This document shows, in pieces, positions 49,592 through 62,500 of a stretch of 64,000 nucleotides of DNA (within the stretch, counting starts at the first letter, position 1; the number at the start of each line of letters is the position of its first letter). This stretch comes from Membranipora membranacea (Eukaryota; Bryozoa; Gymnolaemata; Cheilostomatida; Membraniporidae): assembly GCA_914767715.1 (NCBI GenBank), contig OU612066.1, positions 12,093,001-12,157,000 of the forward strand, read 5' to 3'. Position numbers and translations under genes: made by a program. The notes under the pieces are model-generated. The model saw only the letters and a program-made list of their open reading frames with translations. It ran no database searches and was not told the DNA's origin.

Positions 49592-52298
49592 CTACAATTC
49601 ATCGTGATCCTGGGTCTGCAAAAGAGAAAGAATAAGTCTTAAATTTGATGGAAATTAAATTAAACAGACTAATAAAGCAATAAAATTGGCATGATCCTTT
49701 TTGGAGATTGCAAAAATATTTCTTCAAATCAAGTTTCACTCACCACCTAACCTAACACACCACTGCCGAAAGAGAATTAGCTAAATGGAAGAAGCATACA
49801 TACCTCTTCAACTGGCTCATCGATAACCTCCTCATCTTCAATTGGCTCATGGTCCTCCTCTTCATCTCCAGCATCCTCATCATCTTCTGGTGCATTAGCC
49901 TTCTCTTCTTCCTCTCTCTTCTTAGCCTCTTCCTCCTCGGCCTTTCTGGTCTCCTCATCTTGAGCATCCTTCATCTTTTTCTCTCCCTCGCTCTGTGTCT
50001 TCCATTCGGCAGCCATGGCCTTTACATCTTCCTCATCTTCTGTGATCAGTACGTTGTCGAAGATTGTTCCAGCCTTCACCTGCCACAGGTCGAATCCAAT
50101 CACACCAGTGTCTTTGAATGCATAGATTTTGTCATCTGGGGTGTATTCTGGGTTCTCGATCTCTGGGTGCACCCATTTTCCTTTGTAAGCTGGGTTATCG
50201 ATCTGTTTTGCCTTCCACTCTCCCTTGTACTCTGGGTTGTCAATCATAGCTGGCTCCCATTCTCCATCCATATCATCATCCCAGTCCTCTGGTTTGGTGG
50301 CATCGGGGTCTGGGATGTGCTCTGCCTTGTCCCAGTCTTCTGGTTTGGTGTCTTCTGGGTCATTTATCTTCTCATTATCATCCCAGTCTTCTGGTTTCTT
50401 AGCTTCTGGGTCCTTGATCATCTTGGATGCGAGGAAGTCCCAGTCATCTTCCAGTTTACCGCTCTCAACTTTCTTGTCATCAATTCTGACTTCATATGAG
50501 TTGTCTGGGTAGACTACCAGGGTGTAGAGATGAGTGAATACATCATCCTTGCATCGGATGTCTTTTTTGACAAGGTGGTTCTTTCCCTTGTAGTTGAAGA
50601 TAACGTGCACTTTCTTTGTTCCTGGTCCGCAAATATCTGGGCCTAAAATGAAAGAATAGAAAACCACATAAATTTAGGTATCACAAGACGATCGGCTGCA
50701 AGGTTATAATGATTGAAGATGGGATGAACCTAAAAACAAATGCCTGTAATTATGGTTGCCGATCAGTGTTGTTGGTAGTTAACATAATTACTTGTATATA
50801 ATCATAGCACAGGTCACAGCAACTGATATTATCAATTCCTCACCCTATTATTGATGTTTGTGTTAAAGTTTGGTTGGTGTTGGTTATTATAATTGCTACC
50901 AACAAAACATGCTGTAAATGACGATTAATTGTATGTATATTTTATTTATCAAGGATTCATCATTTCTTGAGCTACTTCATGTAACATCAGATTCTTATAT
51001 TTGACTACACTCACCAAACATAATATTGTAGACAGAGTCTCCATGCATATCTGTTTGGTCCAAGCCGCTGGGGAAGAGTTTTACATATCCTCCACCGCAG
51101 TCAATGCTTTGCTCGTGTTTGACAGAGAACTGGATATATAAGGTTTTTCCTTCATTGTCGAATTTTTCAAATTTGGCAGAGAGCCCGTAAAATCTGGCGT
51201 TTTCGCCAGTTTTTATACCTGTGAAAAAAAAGAACAGCCATTATGAAGATGACAGTTAAATTTTCTTAATTGCAAACTGGATTCAGTTTCAAGTTAAGAG
51301 AATTGTTTGTAGTACCTCTTTGCTTAGTGCTCTCTTTATAAAATACTTGCTGATTAGGTCTCAAAATCGCAACCACATTATGATGGTAGGATACAGTTGC
51401 TCTATGATACGGAGACAAGTAGGAAGTGGACTCAATTCAGATATCTATAATTTAACAAGGTCAGCTTACCTTTGTCTGCCTCAGCATCATTGTAAAACTC
51501 TCCAGCGGAGTGCTCCCATTTACCAGCCTCATCACCTTTGTGTGTCGACTCCACCCATCGCTCTTTCCAACCCTCTAAAATATGAAATTGAACCATACAT
51601 TATACTAAATAGATCTTTGTAATTATTTCAAGGTAAAGATAGAATCATGACAATCATAGCTTTTATGCAATCAACAAAAGACATTTCAACTTCTTCCTGG
51701 TTTCAATTGACGTGTTCAATACCCGATCACGCTGATCAGACTCCAGTCCATGGCTCAGCTATGGTTTAAATTATTCAAGCAATGGAGAATGGATTAATTG
51801 CATTAATGATGTCCCCTATGGAGACGGGATCAACACACCGACACCCAGCCACCAACAGCCATTTCAGTTCATATCATATATTTCCAGTGATTTACATTCA
51901 ATCACATTATTGGCCCCAATAATAATAACAGAAAAAGCCAGAGATCATCAACAGGCATCAACAAATAATATCACCAAACCACAGAAACAATGCAGGAAGT
52001 TGGTGGATTGATACTATTCACTGGATACTTATTTTACTTTTAGTAAGATCTATTGCAAGTGCACTAAACTACTAATAATAAGGTCAATAGTTACAGTAAA
52101 GTAGGATCACAAAATGAATGAAATTTTCATTCAATCAACTACCTAGTTAGTACATACATACATCAGATACAAATTACTACTTCTACTAATGAATGGACAG
52201 ATGTTATATTAGCACTTACCATCAAATGTTTCTTTCAAGTGTGTTGTTGCAAGGGCTGTGCCCAGAATGCATGCAGATACTAGGAAAATACACCTCAT
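49592..52298 (-). CDS. CALR: Calreticulin, ER lectin chaperone
   Basis: Five exons: 52220-52298, 51470-51574, 51015-51218, 49804-50642, 49592-49615; 416 aa (human 417). The signal peptide MRCIFLVSACILGTALA is followed by a lectin N-domain (KHEQSIDCGGGYVKLF; YNIMFGPDICGPGTKKVHVI). The P-domain has three IxDPxxxKPEDWD repeats and three GxWxxxxIxNPxY repeats (residues about 204-300). The C-domain is Glu/Asp/Lys-rich and Ca2+-binding, and the protein ends HDEL. It folds monoglucosylated glycoproteins with ERp57 and buffers Ca2+ in the ER. The last exon is only 24 bases (TQDHDEL plus stop), so the retrieval signal sits on its own exon. The start has A at -3. Confidence 0.97.
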
Positions 52299-52364
52299 TT
52301 TGACTTCTGCACCTCTACTCTTGTTTCACTGAAGTTGAAGTGAAGGAAGAATTGAGGAACAAAA

Positions 52365-52372
52365 CTTTTATG
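52365..52372 (-). promoter_or_regulatory. TATA-like box of calreticulin
   Basis: CATAAAAG on the minus strand lies about 67 bases before the ATG and downstream (in gene orientation) of the ERSE sites. Confidence 0.5.
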
Positions 52373-52382
52373 TTGTTTACTA

Positions 52383-52388
52383 CACGTG
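52383..52388. promoter_or_regulatory. CACGTG palindrome
   Basis: This ACGT-core motif (taCACGTGag) lies between the TATA-like box and the ERSE sites. It could bind bZIP factors such as XBP1/ATF6 or bHLH factors. Confidence 0.4.
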
Positions 52389-52415
52389 AGGACCGGTGCC
52401 AGTTGTAGGAATATG

Positions 52416-52426
52416 ATTGGTCCACG
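52416..52426 (+). promoter_or_regulatory. ERSE-II (ATTGG-N-CCACG)
   Basis: ATTGGTCCACG is an exact match to the mammalian ERSE-II consensus bound by NF-Y with ATF6/XBP1. It lies about 118-128 bases upstream of the calreticulin ATG. Confidence 0.75.
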
Positions 52427-52440
52427 ATCACTGGGTGTAC

Positions 52441-52459
52441 CCAATCACTGGTAACCACG
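52441..52459 (+). promoter_or_regulatory. ERSE (CCAAT-N9-CCACG)
   Basis: CCAAT at 52441-52445 and CCACG at 52455-52459 are separated by exactly nine bases, a perfect ERSE consensus. It lies about 143-161 bases upstream of the calreticulin ATG. Mammalian calreticulin and BiP promoters carry such sites. Confidence 0.8.
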
Positions 52460-53535
52460 CTTTGAGGTCTAGACGGAAATGGTTACGGATGTTTACAATT
52501 GTTGCATTGTGGTATAGTAATGGTGATTAAGGGATGACTTTAAAAAATCAAGTTTTTGTTTGATAACTTATATTGCAAAATGGTTTTATGTATTCGTTAC
52601 CATCCTATGAAATATCCAATCCATCTAAGTGAACTTAATGTATAAAGCTTAAAAGTAAGCAGTACCAGCTGCTTAAAAATAGGTTAAACATGTCGTTTGA
52701 ATGGTTAAAATGGAATATAATAATTGTTCAACTAGTCTACCTCTCTACCTCTATTACTACTGACTTGTTGTTTGTTTGTTGCTGAAGTAGTAGACCAAGC
52801 AGAAGGTGGACACAGTGTGGGAATCATTGTGCACTTCTCTAATAAACCAAAGACGAGTAACTACTCGCACTGTCTTGGATTTGTTTGTTGTTGAGAATTT
52901 GTTGTAAAAATAAGTTTTTAGTGATTGATTGATGTAACTATTTCTACCTCTATGGGCCTGGAAAGGTAATGAATGGGGTGAAAATATCATATATTATATA
53001 GCACTAAGGAGAGTGGGGTCCTTGCAAGTGCAAGCTATACTTCAGGTCTGCACTTTTGTGTCAAGCACTATACTATCGCTTATGTCAAGCAGTAGCTATT
53101 CTATTGCTTTATAGAATGGGCTGTCTAGCTGGTAGTGTTACCTAACTACCTAGGAAAGAAAAGGGCTGCCTTGATGTAGTACTCCCCATTCATTCATGCC
53201 CATAGGTCTTTGAGTATCTAGGTAAAAGGCAACTTGTCCACATAACATAAACCAAACTCAGTAAATTCAATTTAAAGTGGTGATGTAGAAAGCCTTAACA
53301 AATTTCCGCACCCTGCATTGTCTAAGGCTTTCTCTTTCCATCTCATTAAATACTGACATGGTATCAAGCAAATCTCTTCTGGTTTATCTAAAAACTAGAA
53401 GGATAATAATAAAATATCACTGGAAGAAAAATTGATGTTACCAGATACTTATGAATGGATAGCCTACAACTACATTGAGGATGTTGACTTGATTGATTTT
53501 CTGTCGTTTCAGGTCATATCAACAGATATTTAAAC

Positions 53536-56500
53536 ATGTCAAGAGGTTCCAGCGCCTTGGACAGGGCTTCATCTGCCATCAATAGAGTTGGCAAATCAAA
53601 AAAAGTGCGCAAGTCGCTACAAGATTCTGAGACCAGTGATGATGCAGCTGAGTTGAATGTAAGTTTACAACGTCATTTTATACCATGCAAGATACTGTTG
53701 TAGCCGCACAACGGCCAGTGGATATCGAGTTAATTTGACAAGTTGTTTACAGTCAGGGGTATAATCCCTTTTATCTAACTACTAATATCAATTGTAATTG
53801 CAATTGAAATATTAGAAAAAAAAGAATTTTTCACATGTTGTCATCACCTTGCTGAGTAGAATCTTCAATATTTTCATAGTACCATAGGATAGGACCATAT
53901 GACAATGTGACTCGACCTCTCATTCATTTAATTGCCTATGACAAAAGGCGATTACCTGGCCTCTTGCAGCGTGTGTAATTTAGACTGCAATAATGTACAC
54001 CTTCGTATAAAGCATTCCACCATAATTTTGAATAATAGGATGGATAGGATAATTTATTCTGTCTCTCGCATATGACCAGACTCACGTTGGATTTACAGCA
54101 TGACAGGTTTACTGCGAGCAGCAGCTTGATCATTATGAATCCCCTCATTAATCACAAGTCAAAGAATAAATGACAAATTGCTCATTTAAATGATAAATGT
54201 GTTTTTCATAATTCTCAATGATATGAGTTCATGTGATTATAATGACAAACATCTGTATTGAAAGTGTGACACTCAATCATGCTATTGCTTTTTAATCCAG
54301 TATCTGGAAGCTTCAGAAGTTATATTGGGGTCATCTCTGATAACTGTTGCTCAGCATATCTCAGTCAAAGCGAGCATAGTGACGTAACTCAACTCTACAT
54401 AGTCTGTACTATTCAATTGTAGCAATTCCTCGCCGGACTGAGCCAGAAGGGAGTAGCTGACAAGACTCAGACCAAAAAGTATGCAATACCTGCCGGCCTA
54501 AGTGATATCTCTATATCAAGCGATGATGACTTCAAACCCAAACATCAAGTACAATTGACGAAATCTCCCTCTATAGGAGGCAGCAAATTTTTGAAGAGCA
54601 CAAAAGCCCCACCAGGTATGTTTACAATAGATGCTTGTCAGTTTTTAACTGGTGGTCTGGAGTCATTATATTAACATAAATTGTGCACTTTGGGGAATAT
54701 GATAGTTGAGCAAGCAGGATAAAGGACCAATATTAGCATGAAGCGTGAAGGAAGTAAAAAAAGATATACATGTTGCATCATAGCTTGTCAGTGTGCAAAA
54801 GGGTACTAGTTACAACTCCCTCATTAAGCCATTCATGTATTTCCTGTTGCCATCCTGTGTTCAATTCAATACACGTGTCAGTGTACCATTCATCAGTCAT
54901 TATGATTTCCATTAAACCCATTATGTACATGAAACTGAATTTCGCTTCGAACTCACCTTTGATATTTGTAATTGTTTGTTTGTTTGTTTTAGTGATAACA
55001 ACACCAGAATGTTTTTACAAAGTTTTTCCATTGGTGAAACAATGGCCAGATGTTGTTGGCATGAAGTTTCATCTGAACCTTTACTTTTTGTAGATACTGG
55101 TAAAGCGGTTGCCAACTATTCCGCTTCCCTCCCTCAGAAATCTGTAACATCAGCTATGACTAACCAGAACTCACCTGCCCTACTTAGGCTGTCTCAGCAG
55201 GCCCAGAAATTCATTAAAGGTTCCGGCGGGTCTTCACTGCCGAGAAAGTCCGGGAACTCGTTACATTTCAGTGAAGATACCACCATAGTCAGCGAGACAA
55301 GTGAATCCATCGGCGGCCACATGAACAAGTTCCTGAAAAGCAAACAGGCACCAGCTATAGCTGCAAGGAAGAAAACTCCTATTCCAGGTACGGTTTAACT
55401 GTTTTCTCTTGTTTTTCCTTGTATGATTCTCTGATTTGATGATGGTCACTCTCATTTCTTTTAACAGAAAGCGGAATTAATCATCGAGCAAATCATATGC
55501 TCTCCTATCCCCAAATTAACACACAGTGGGATTCTCAAACACGGAAAAAAACGAAGTCTGTTTGTAGATTGTTTAGTTGCAACAGGACCAGGAAAATGCT
55601 GAATTGCACATTTTCCAGAGTATAACCGTGATATAGGAGGAACTTGAGTTAATCACCATGAACTTCAATAATCAAGCAAAAGAGCCAAGATGTGTCATGC
55701 TGCCTGAAGTTATGATATTTATTCCTGCATTGTCTCTTATTTGCCAAGACCCTTTGGATGCCCTCATATAAAATTATTCTCTTGAACCAAAATCACAGAT
55801 GGCCTGACAAGCTCGATGCAAACACAAAAGTCTGTTATTCTCAATTCATTCTAACATATCTGAACTTATATGATATTATCGGGTGGGGGAGGAGTTCCAA
55901 AGCTTAATGTTAATTGGAGCGGTCGGAAATCTGCTTGAAATGCGCCTTACTTCCTAGTGTGATAATTTTTTGGTAAGGAGCCAAAGAGGAGAAAACTTTT
56001 TCTATATTGAAGGAAAAAAATGAATATGAACTGCAATGATATCTTCTCTAACTAGGTGAAACCTACAGCACACCAATATTACAGAAATCACACTTGACTG
56101 TTGGCTAGTCACTTGTAATTCACAATCACTGTTTTTCACTCTAATCCTTTGGTAATTTTTTCAGTGGCTCTAAGCCATTCTCTGCGTACTAGTACCGAGG
56201 ATGATTCAGATATGGCTGCTTATATTAGAGGGTTGTCCCCCTCTGCCTCAGAAGTGTCTGAGGAAGTGGAGATAAGGCCTACAAAACCAAAGGTAAGGGG
56301 TATATGACTGTACCAGACTTAATTATTATATTATTGATAATAATATATTATTAAGTCTATGAACTGTTCTTAGTAGATCAAAACTGAATTTTCTTTTCCA
56401 TTCAAATCTTCATCGAGACAACCAGACGATATGGAATAAAAATGAGTGATATCATGAATTGAGAAATACTTTAATCTTCATTGCTTTCTTTTTTTGCCGA

Positions 56501-59500
56501 TGATAAGCATTGAATTGCTCAACCAATATATGAGTGTTTTTTCCTTCTTACAAAATTCACAGGCTTTGTGTAGCAACAACGGTGGTTTGTTTATGCATGG
56601 GCTCATTGTTACAATAATATTACAGGCTTTTTCCCTCCTGATGATCTGCAAAAAGTTATGATGGTAAAAATGCTCATATGTATATACACATAGTTTTAAA
56701 AGTCTGCCAAGTTGCTGGTAGTGGCATTTCATTATCAAACATATGAAAGCCAGCTATGGTTGATGATTGAATTGCATTACCAACAAGCAGGAAAGAGTTT
56801 GGACACAAACCTTATTCTAATTCACATAACTTTAAAGTGATAACTGGGCCACATGCTGCTATGATCATAGAGCATAATTCTAAATTTGACTAAGGACTCC
56901 ACTGAATAATACCAAAAACCTGAAACTTTAACAATCACTTGAATTACTTTTACCAGTATCATATGTACAGATTATAAATAAACAACATTCCTACCAATTA
57001 ATATTCTTCAGGTATTGAATGAAACATCAACTTTGTTTCAGTCATTCATGAAGACTCCAGCTCCTGTTTCAGCTCCTGCAAAGCCAGTTGAAGTTGAAGT
57101 GAAAGATGACAGCTCCTTTGCTACAGAGACGTTCTCAGCTGACAGCAGCGTTGAGACACGCACGCGCAGTCGGCAGCGCTCTATAGCCTTCTCTATTCCT
57201 GATAACACTGAAGATTATGAGAGTGAGATAGCCACCGAGAGTGAGGGTAGGTTATTATGTACATGTTTGTGCTCATTACATGACCCCTTACATAACCTGA
57301 ACGCAGTAATGTAAATTTGTGTAGTGTAAGTTTTTACGTGTAAGTGGTAATACTGAGATTGGGACATTTTTTGTGATAAATAAGTTTTCATACATATAAA
57401 ACTATGCAGCCTTTGATAGCTTGTTCATTCTACCCATTCTACATGGAAAGCATCAGTTTAAAACTTGTAAATCAAATTAAGTTTGAAAGCAATAGTTGAT
57501 ATCTACTTGATATTAAAAAATGTCTCAATCCCTGTCCATACACTGGTCACACTTGGATGGCCTGTTGAGTTGTTCTCTCTTGAGACACATGAACACAACT
57601 CCATTGCTTGATAAATTAATTTAGTCCGTGCAAGTCCTTGCACACTTTTTCAGACCCCTCTCAATGACATATTTTTTCATCAATAATCTTAGAATTTTGA
57701 TGGCTTCCATTGGAGATTTTTCTGTGTATCACTATCAGGCACCCATAAGTTTATGCATAGGCTACAGAAGGTTTGAAAGATAAACCCAATGGTAGCTGTT
57801 TGAGACAAAAAACATGTTTTGTCGTCAGAATGTAACTATTCAGTCCTCATGTCAATACACTTTAACTCTGATCTGTGTCTGTAGGAAGATTTGTGAAACG
57901 TTGGAAGCATGTTACATTATGTCTGTGTTACTGATGCGAAGTTCATGGTAACCAATTGATTTTGTAGGTCCTATTGGTGGAAATGTTGTAATGGAAATGA
58001 GTGCTCTGAGCTTGGAGCCAGCTCGTCCTATCGCCCAATCGTCAAAACAGTCATTGGACGATAAAAAGTCCCGTCATCGCAGAGATTCGAGAAGCTCTCC
58101 TGACTATTCTCAGCGCAGCAGGAAATCAAGTAAATCAAAACACAAGAAGGAGAGAAAGAAGTCCAGATCAGATGATGTTTACGGTACATTAGGCCTAATG
58201 TCAGTAGATGATCTGATGCAAACACAGTCCTCCATTCAGACAACCAGTGTGCGTTCCTCACGTGATGGCAAATCGATACGGACTGAGTCAAGTATCAAGA
58301 GCTATCGATCCTCACCAACAAGGCGAGCTAAATCTAGGGCTAGCTCCATGTCCTCCATTCATACGTATAAAGAGTCTGTTAAAACTGAATCAATTGACAG
58401 TGAAATCAAGACGCATAGCACCACCAAGAAGGATTATTATGACAGCGATTTTGATGACACTCTGCATGAGACAGAGAGTATTAAAACTGATGACGATAGT
58501 CGATCAGCCGATAGCAGAAGGTCAAGGACAAGATCATACAGGTTTGTTTTAATTTATTGAATATAATTTAAGCTTCCAGTTTTCCGTCACTGGTAGCAGC
58601 TTTGTCAGATTGCACATATGGTTGTATTGTAGGTTGTGGTGGGTTATGTTGACAAATATGTGTATGGTCCCAAAGAGCATGACTTGGCAAATTTTGTTGG
58701 TTGGGGGTGGGACTTTATCAAACCAACTTCTGTAATACCCTACCCAGACATTTGAGAAGTTTCAATACATTGAACAGAACTCATTTCATGTACATGTGAT
58801 GCTTGATATGACTAGCCCAAACTAGTTAGAAAGACTGGTGTGACTGCTCATTAATGGTCTCTACATCTATTTACAGCTCAGAGTATTCATCTCAATCACG
58901 CTCACGCTCAGGCTCTCCAACATACACTAGAAGCCAGTCTCCATCTTACTCCACCAGATCTCAGTCCTACTCCAGAAGCTTCAGCAGCAGAACCAGATCC
59001 TCCAGTAGATCCATATCAGGGTCACCTAGCAGAACAAGATCATCAAGAGCCAGAACTAGGTCAGCAAGTCAAAGGTTGCGGCACCAAACTACATCCAGGT
59101 CTAGATCTGTCAGCCCTGATGAAACATTGAAGGATGCTAGTGAGGAGTACACTGCTAGTTTTGAGGATCTTACTGGGACACAGACAGCTGACCACACCAT
59201 AGCACATTCTGTAAAAGCCAGGTAGGCGTCTTCTGCTATTATTATGGGCGTCAGTATTTATTAGTGTGAGACTTACACTTACAGATGGTATCTCTTTCTT
59301 TTCAATTACCATAGAGAAGTAAATATTAGCTAGAGTTTAGTTTAACTAGCTTGAGGCTGCTTGAGGCTGCCTGAGGCTGCCTGAGGCTGCTTGAGGCTGC
59401 TTGAGGCTGTTTGAGGCTGTTTGAGGCTGTTTGAGGCTGTTTGAGGCTGTTTGAGGTTGTTTGAGGCTGTTTGAGGCTGTTTGAGGCTGTAGGAGGCTGT

Positions 59501-62500
59501 TTGAGGCTGTTTGAGGCTGTTTGAGGCTGTTTGAGGCTGTAGGAGGCTGTTTGAGGCTGTTTGAGGCTGTAGGAGGCTGTAGGAGGCTGTAGGAGGCTGT
59601 TTGAGGCTGTTAGCCAACAGCAAATGTTTACCGGCCAAGGTGAAAGTTTACATAAAGTAATGAGGTAAACTATATATTGTCTAGTCATAAATTTCACTGT
59701 TTTTAGCCCGCACCATAACAGCCAACTTTTCCTCCTGCGAATACTTTACTCCTCTAGGGTGTTTGATGTACTTTACACCGCATTGCATCAGAGTTTTCTT
59801 ATCGTGATGCAACCGTGTGGACTTGGACCAATTTCCTATTTGACCACACTTCTCCTGATATGCTGGCGATGATGATGGCGCTAATTAGCGCTGATTTCTC
59901 ACTTTGTTATCGATACGGAGTAGTTAGTTTGTCCAAACTCAAACAAATTATACCATGTTGAAACTGATAAAACTGAGGAAACTTTAAAATCTGCAAACAT
60001 TGATGTAATGTAAAATTTTGCTATTGAGCTGTGGATTCTAGTGATCGTCCGCATCCAACCAGCCAATCAAGTTGCTTGCTGCTATCTCTAGCTATCAATT
60101 GCATGAACTTTCCAAATAACAATTACACTTCTGTTTAAATTATCCTAATATGTATGATTTAGCACAAAATCAAATATGTGAAAAGTCGCTAATCGTCAGC
60201 TTGAAGTTGTTGCCTTCTCGCCATTTTATGGTACCCTAACCAGGGGGTTACAAAGATCCTTATTATATCTGTTTAAATGTGTATAACTTCTCCTTTGGTC
60301 CCTTTTTGTAGCATTCATCTTTGATATGTTTTCTCATACCTGATCTATCACACAGCTGTTGAGTAAATGTTGGCTAGCCATAAATTTCACAATTTCAGGC
60401 CTGCACGATGACAGGGAACTTTTCCTCCTGCGAATACTTTACTCCTCTACGGTATTTGATGTACTTTACACCGCATTGCATCAGAATTTTCTTATCGCGA
60501 TGAGACCATGTGGACTTGGACCAATTTCCTATTTGCCCACGCTTCTCCTGATAGGCTGGTGAGGATGATGGCGCTAATGAGCGCTGATTTCTCATTCTGT
60601 TATCGATACGGAGTAGTTAGTTTGTCCAAACTCAAACAAATTATACCATGTTGAAACTGATTAAGTTGGGTAACATTTAAAATCTGCAAACATTGATGTA
60701 ACTGATGTTGAGCTGGGGATTTAAGTGATTGTCAGCATCCAGCCACCCAATCAAGTTGCTTGCTGCTATCTCTAGCTATCAATTGCGACTTTCCAAACAA
60801 CAATACTAACACTTCTGTTTGAAGGATCATATGTTGTATGGTGGTTTACCATTGAATCACATAATATGTGAAGAGTTGGTAAATCGTCAGCTCTATAGTA
60901 AGGTGTTGCCTACTCGCTTTTTTATGAGATGCTAACCAGGGGTTTACAAAGATCGTTGTTCTTTCTGTTTGAATGTGAATAACAGTCTCTTTTGGTTCCC
61001 TTTTCATAGTATTCATCTTTGATATGTTGTATAATACCCGATCTATCCCACAGCTGTCGAGTAAATGTTTGCCAGCCATAAATTTCACCATTTCAAGCCT
61101 GCACCATAACAGCGAAATTTTCCTTCTGCAAATACTTTACTCCGCTAGGGTATTTGATGTACTTTACACTGCATTGCATCAGAGTTTTCTTATCGTGATG
61201 TAACCTTGTGGACCTGGACCAATTTCCTATTTGACCACACTTCCCCTGATATGCTGGTGAGGATGATGGCGCTAATGAGCGCTGATTTCTCACTCTGTTA
61301 TCGATACGGAGTAGTTAGTTTGGCCAAACTCAAACAAATTACACCATGTTGAAACTGATTAAATTGAAGAACGTTTTGTGAATCTGCAAACATCAATGTA
61401 TCTTTGATATTCAGTTGTGGATTTACGTGATTGTCAGAATCAATAATCAGATAATCAAGAAGCTTGCTGATATCGCTACCTATCGATTGCGTAGGACTTT
61501 CCAAACAACAATTACTAACACTTCCGTTTATCGTGAAATCTCATAATATGTGAAGAGTCGCCAATCGCAAACCCAGTGCACAAATAGCTTTCTACTTTCT
61601 CTCTGAATGTGAATAACAGTTCTTTTTGGTCCCTTTTACGCAGCATCCATCTTTGAGATGTGTTGAAGTACCCACTCTCTTACTTGACCATCAGCTGACA
61701 CAAAATGTACATCCACAGTGTAAGCTGGTTAATTCAGACTTTGTAATTCAGAACTCCTGTTAATTCAGACAAGGAAAATTGGTCCCTTCAGCCAGATCTC
61801 AATGCATTCTAATGTCACTTTATTCAGACTCTGCTTAATTAGGAGAAATTCCTGTGGTCCCGAGAGGTTTGAAGTGAGTGAACTGCGCTGTATTGTGATC
61901 TGTGGCGACATTGGACCTTCCAAAAAGTGTACTGGAGAACTTTGACATTAAAAAAGGTCATGCAGCATCATGTTCTGTTTTCTCTTACTCTCAACTGAAT
62001 AAAACCTGTTTGTAGTGACGTGAGAAGATATAGACCGCCATGTACAGATGCAGCAAACCAAACTGGCCTAGATCTAGATGAGATGATTCTGAAGTATTAT
62101 TGGATGTCGGATCAGGCTATACCCACCCCATCAACTCAGCCTGCAACTGGACCAGAGGCTAAACCGCTGCAGGAACCACCAAAGATTGCAAAGATGGCTG
62201 TTAGCAGTGAAGCTTTAGATGGTAAGGCATAGGAATAACAAAGGTCTTTAGTAGCTATGCTAAACATATCGCATTGCTATGAGATATTCCAGCTATTGTA
62301 TGCAAAGAGGGTCACTACTAAAGTGGTCATTGGTGTTATGGTGTACAGACGGAAAATGCCTGAGTATTTTCCCCCTTCTTTTCTGACCCATTGCACTACC
62401 ATGACATCATTTTACTTTTTTCCTGCTCATATAACAATACCATTGGCCAGTTCCACGTAATCATTGCACCACTATCTCAATGTCTCCCAGGCTGAAATAG

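Larger units (their letters stand above)
52299..53512. promoter_or_regulatory. Bidirectional spacer calreticulin / C19orf44
   Basis: Head-to-head coding starts are 1,237 bases apart. The calreticulin side carries a TATA-like box and ER-stress elements. The C19orf44 coding exon begins after an AG acceptor at 53511-53512, so at least one non-coding 5' exon should lie upstream, perhaps near 52470-52510. I see nothing else in the remainder. Confidence 0.6.

Noticed and set aside
49849-50499. 216-codon plus-strand open frame opposite calreticulin exon 4
   Set aside because: It is a shadow of the Asp/Glu/Pro-rich calreticulin coding sequence. Its Leu/Ile/Val-rich translation only looks membrane-like because it is the antisense.
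59351-59610. CRISPR-like array
   Set aside because: The units are contiguous decamers with no spacers, within an intron of a eukaryotic gene.
59326-59697. Minus-strand open frames with perfect 10-residue repeats (PQTASNSLKQ-like)
   Set aside because: They arise because a 10-bp tandem repeat without stops is open in several frames at once. There are no splice or start signals and no family resemblance.
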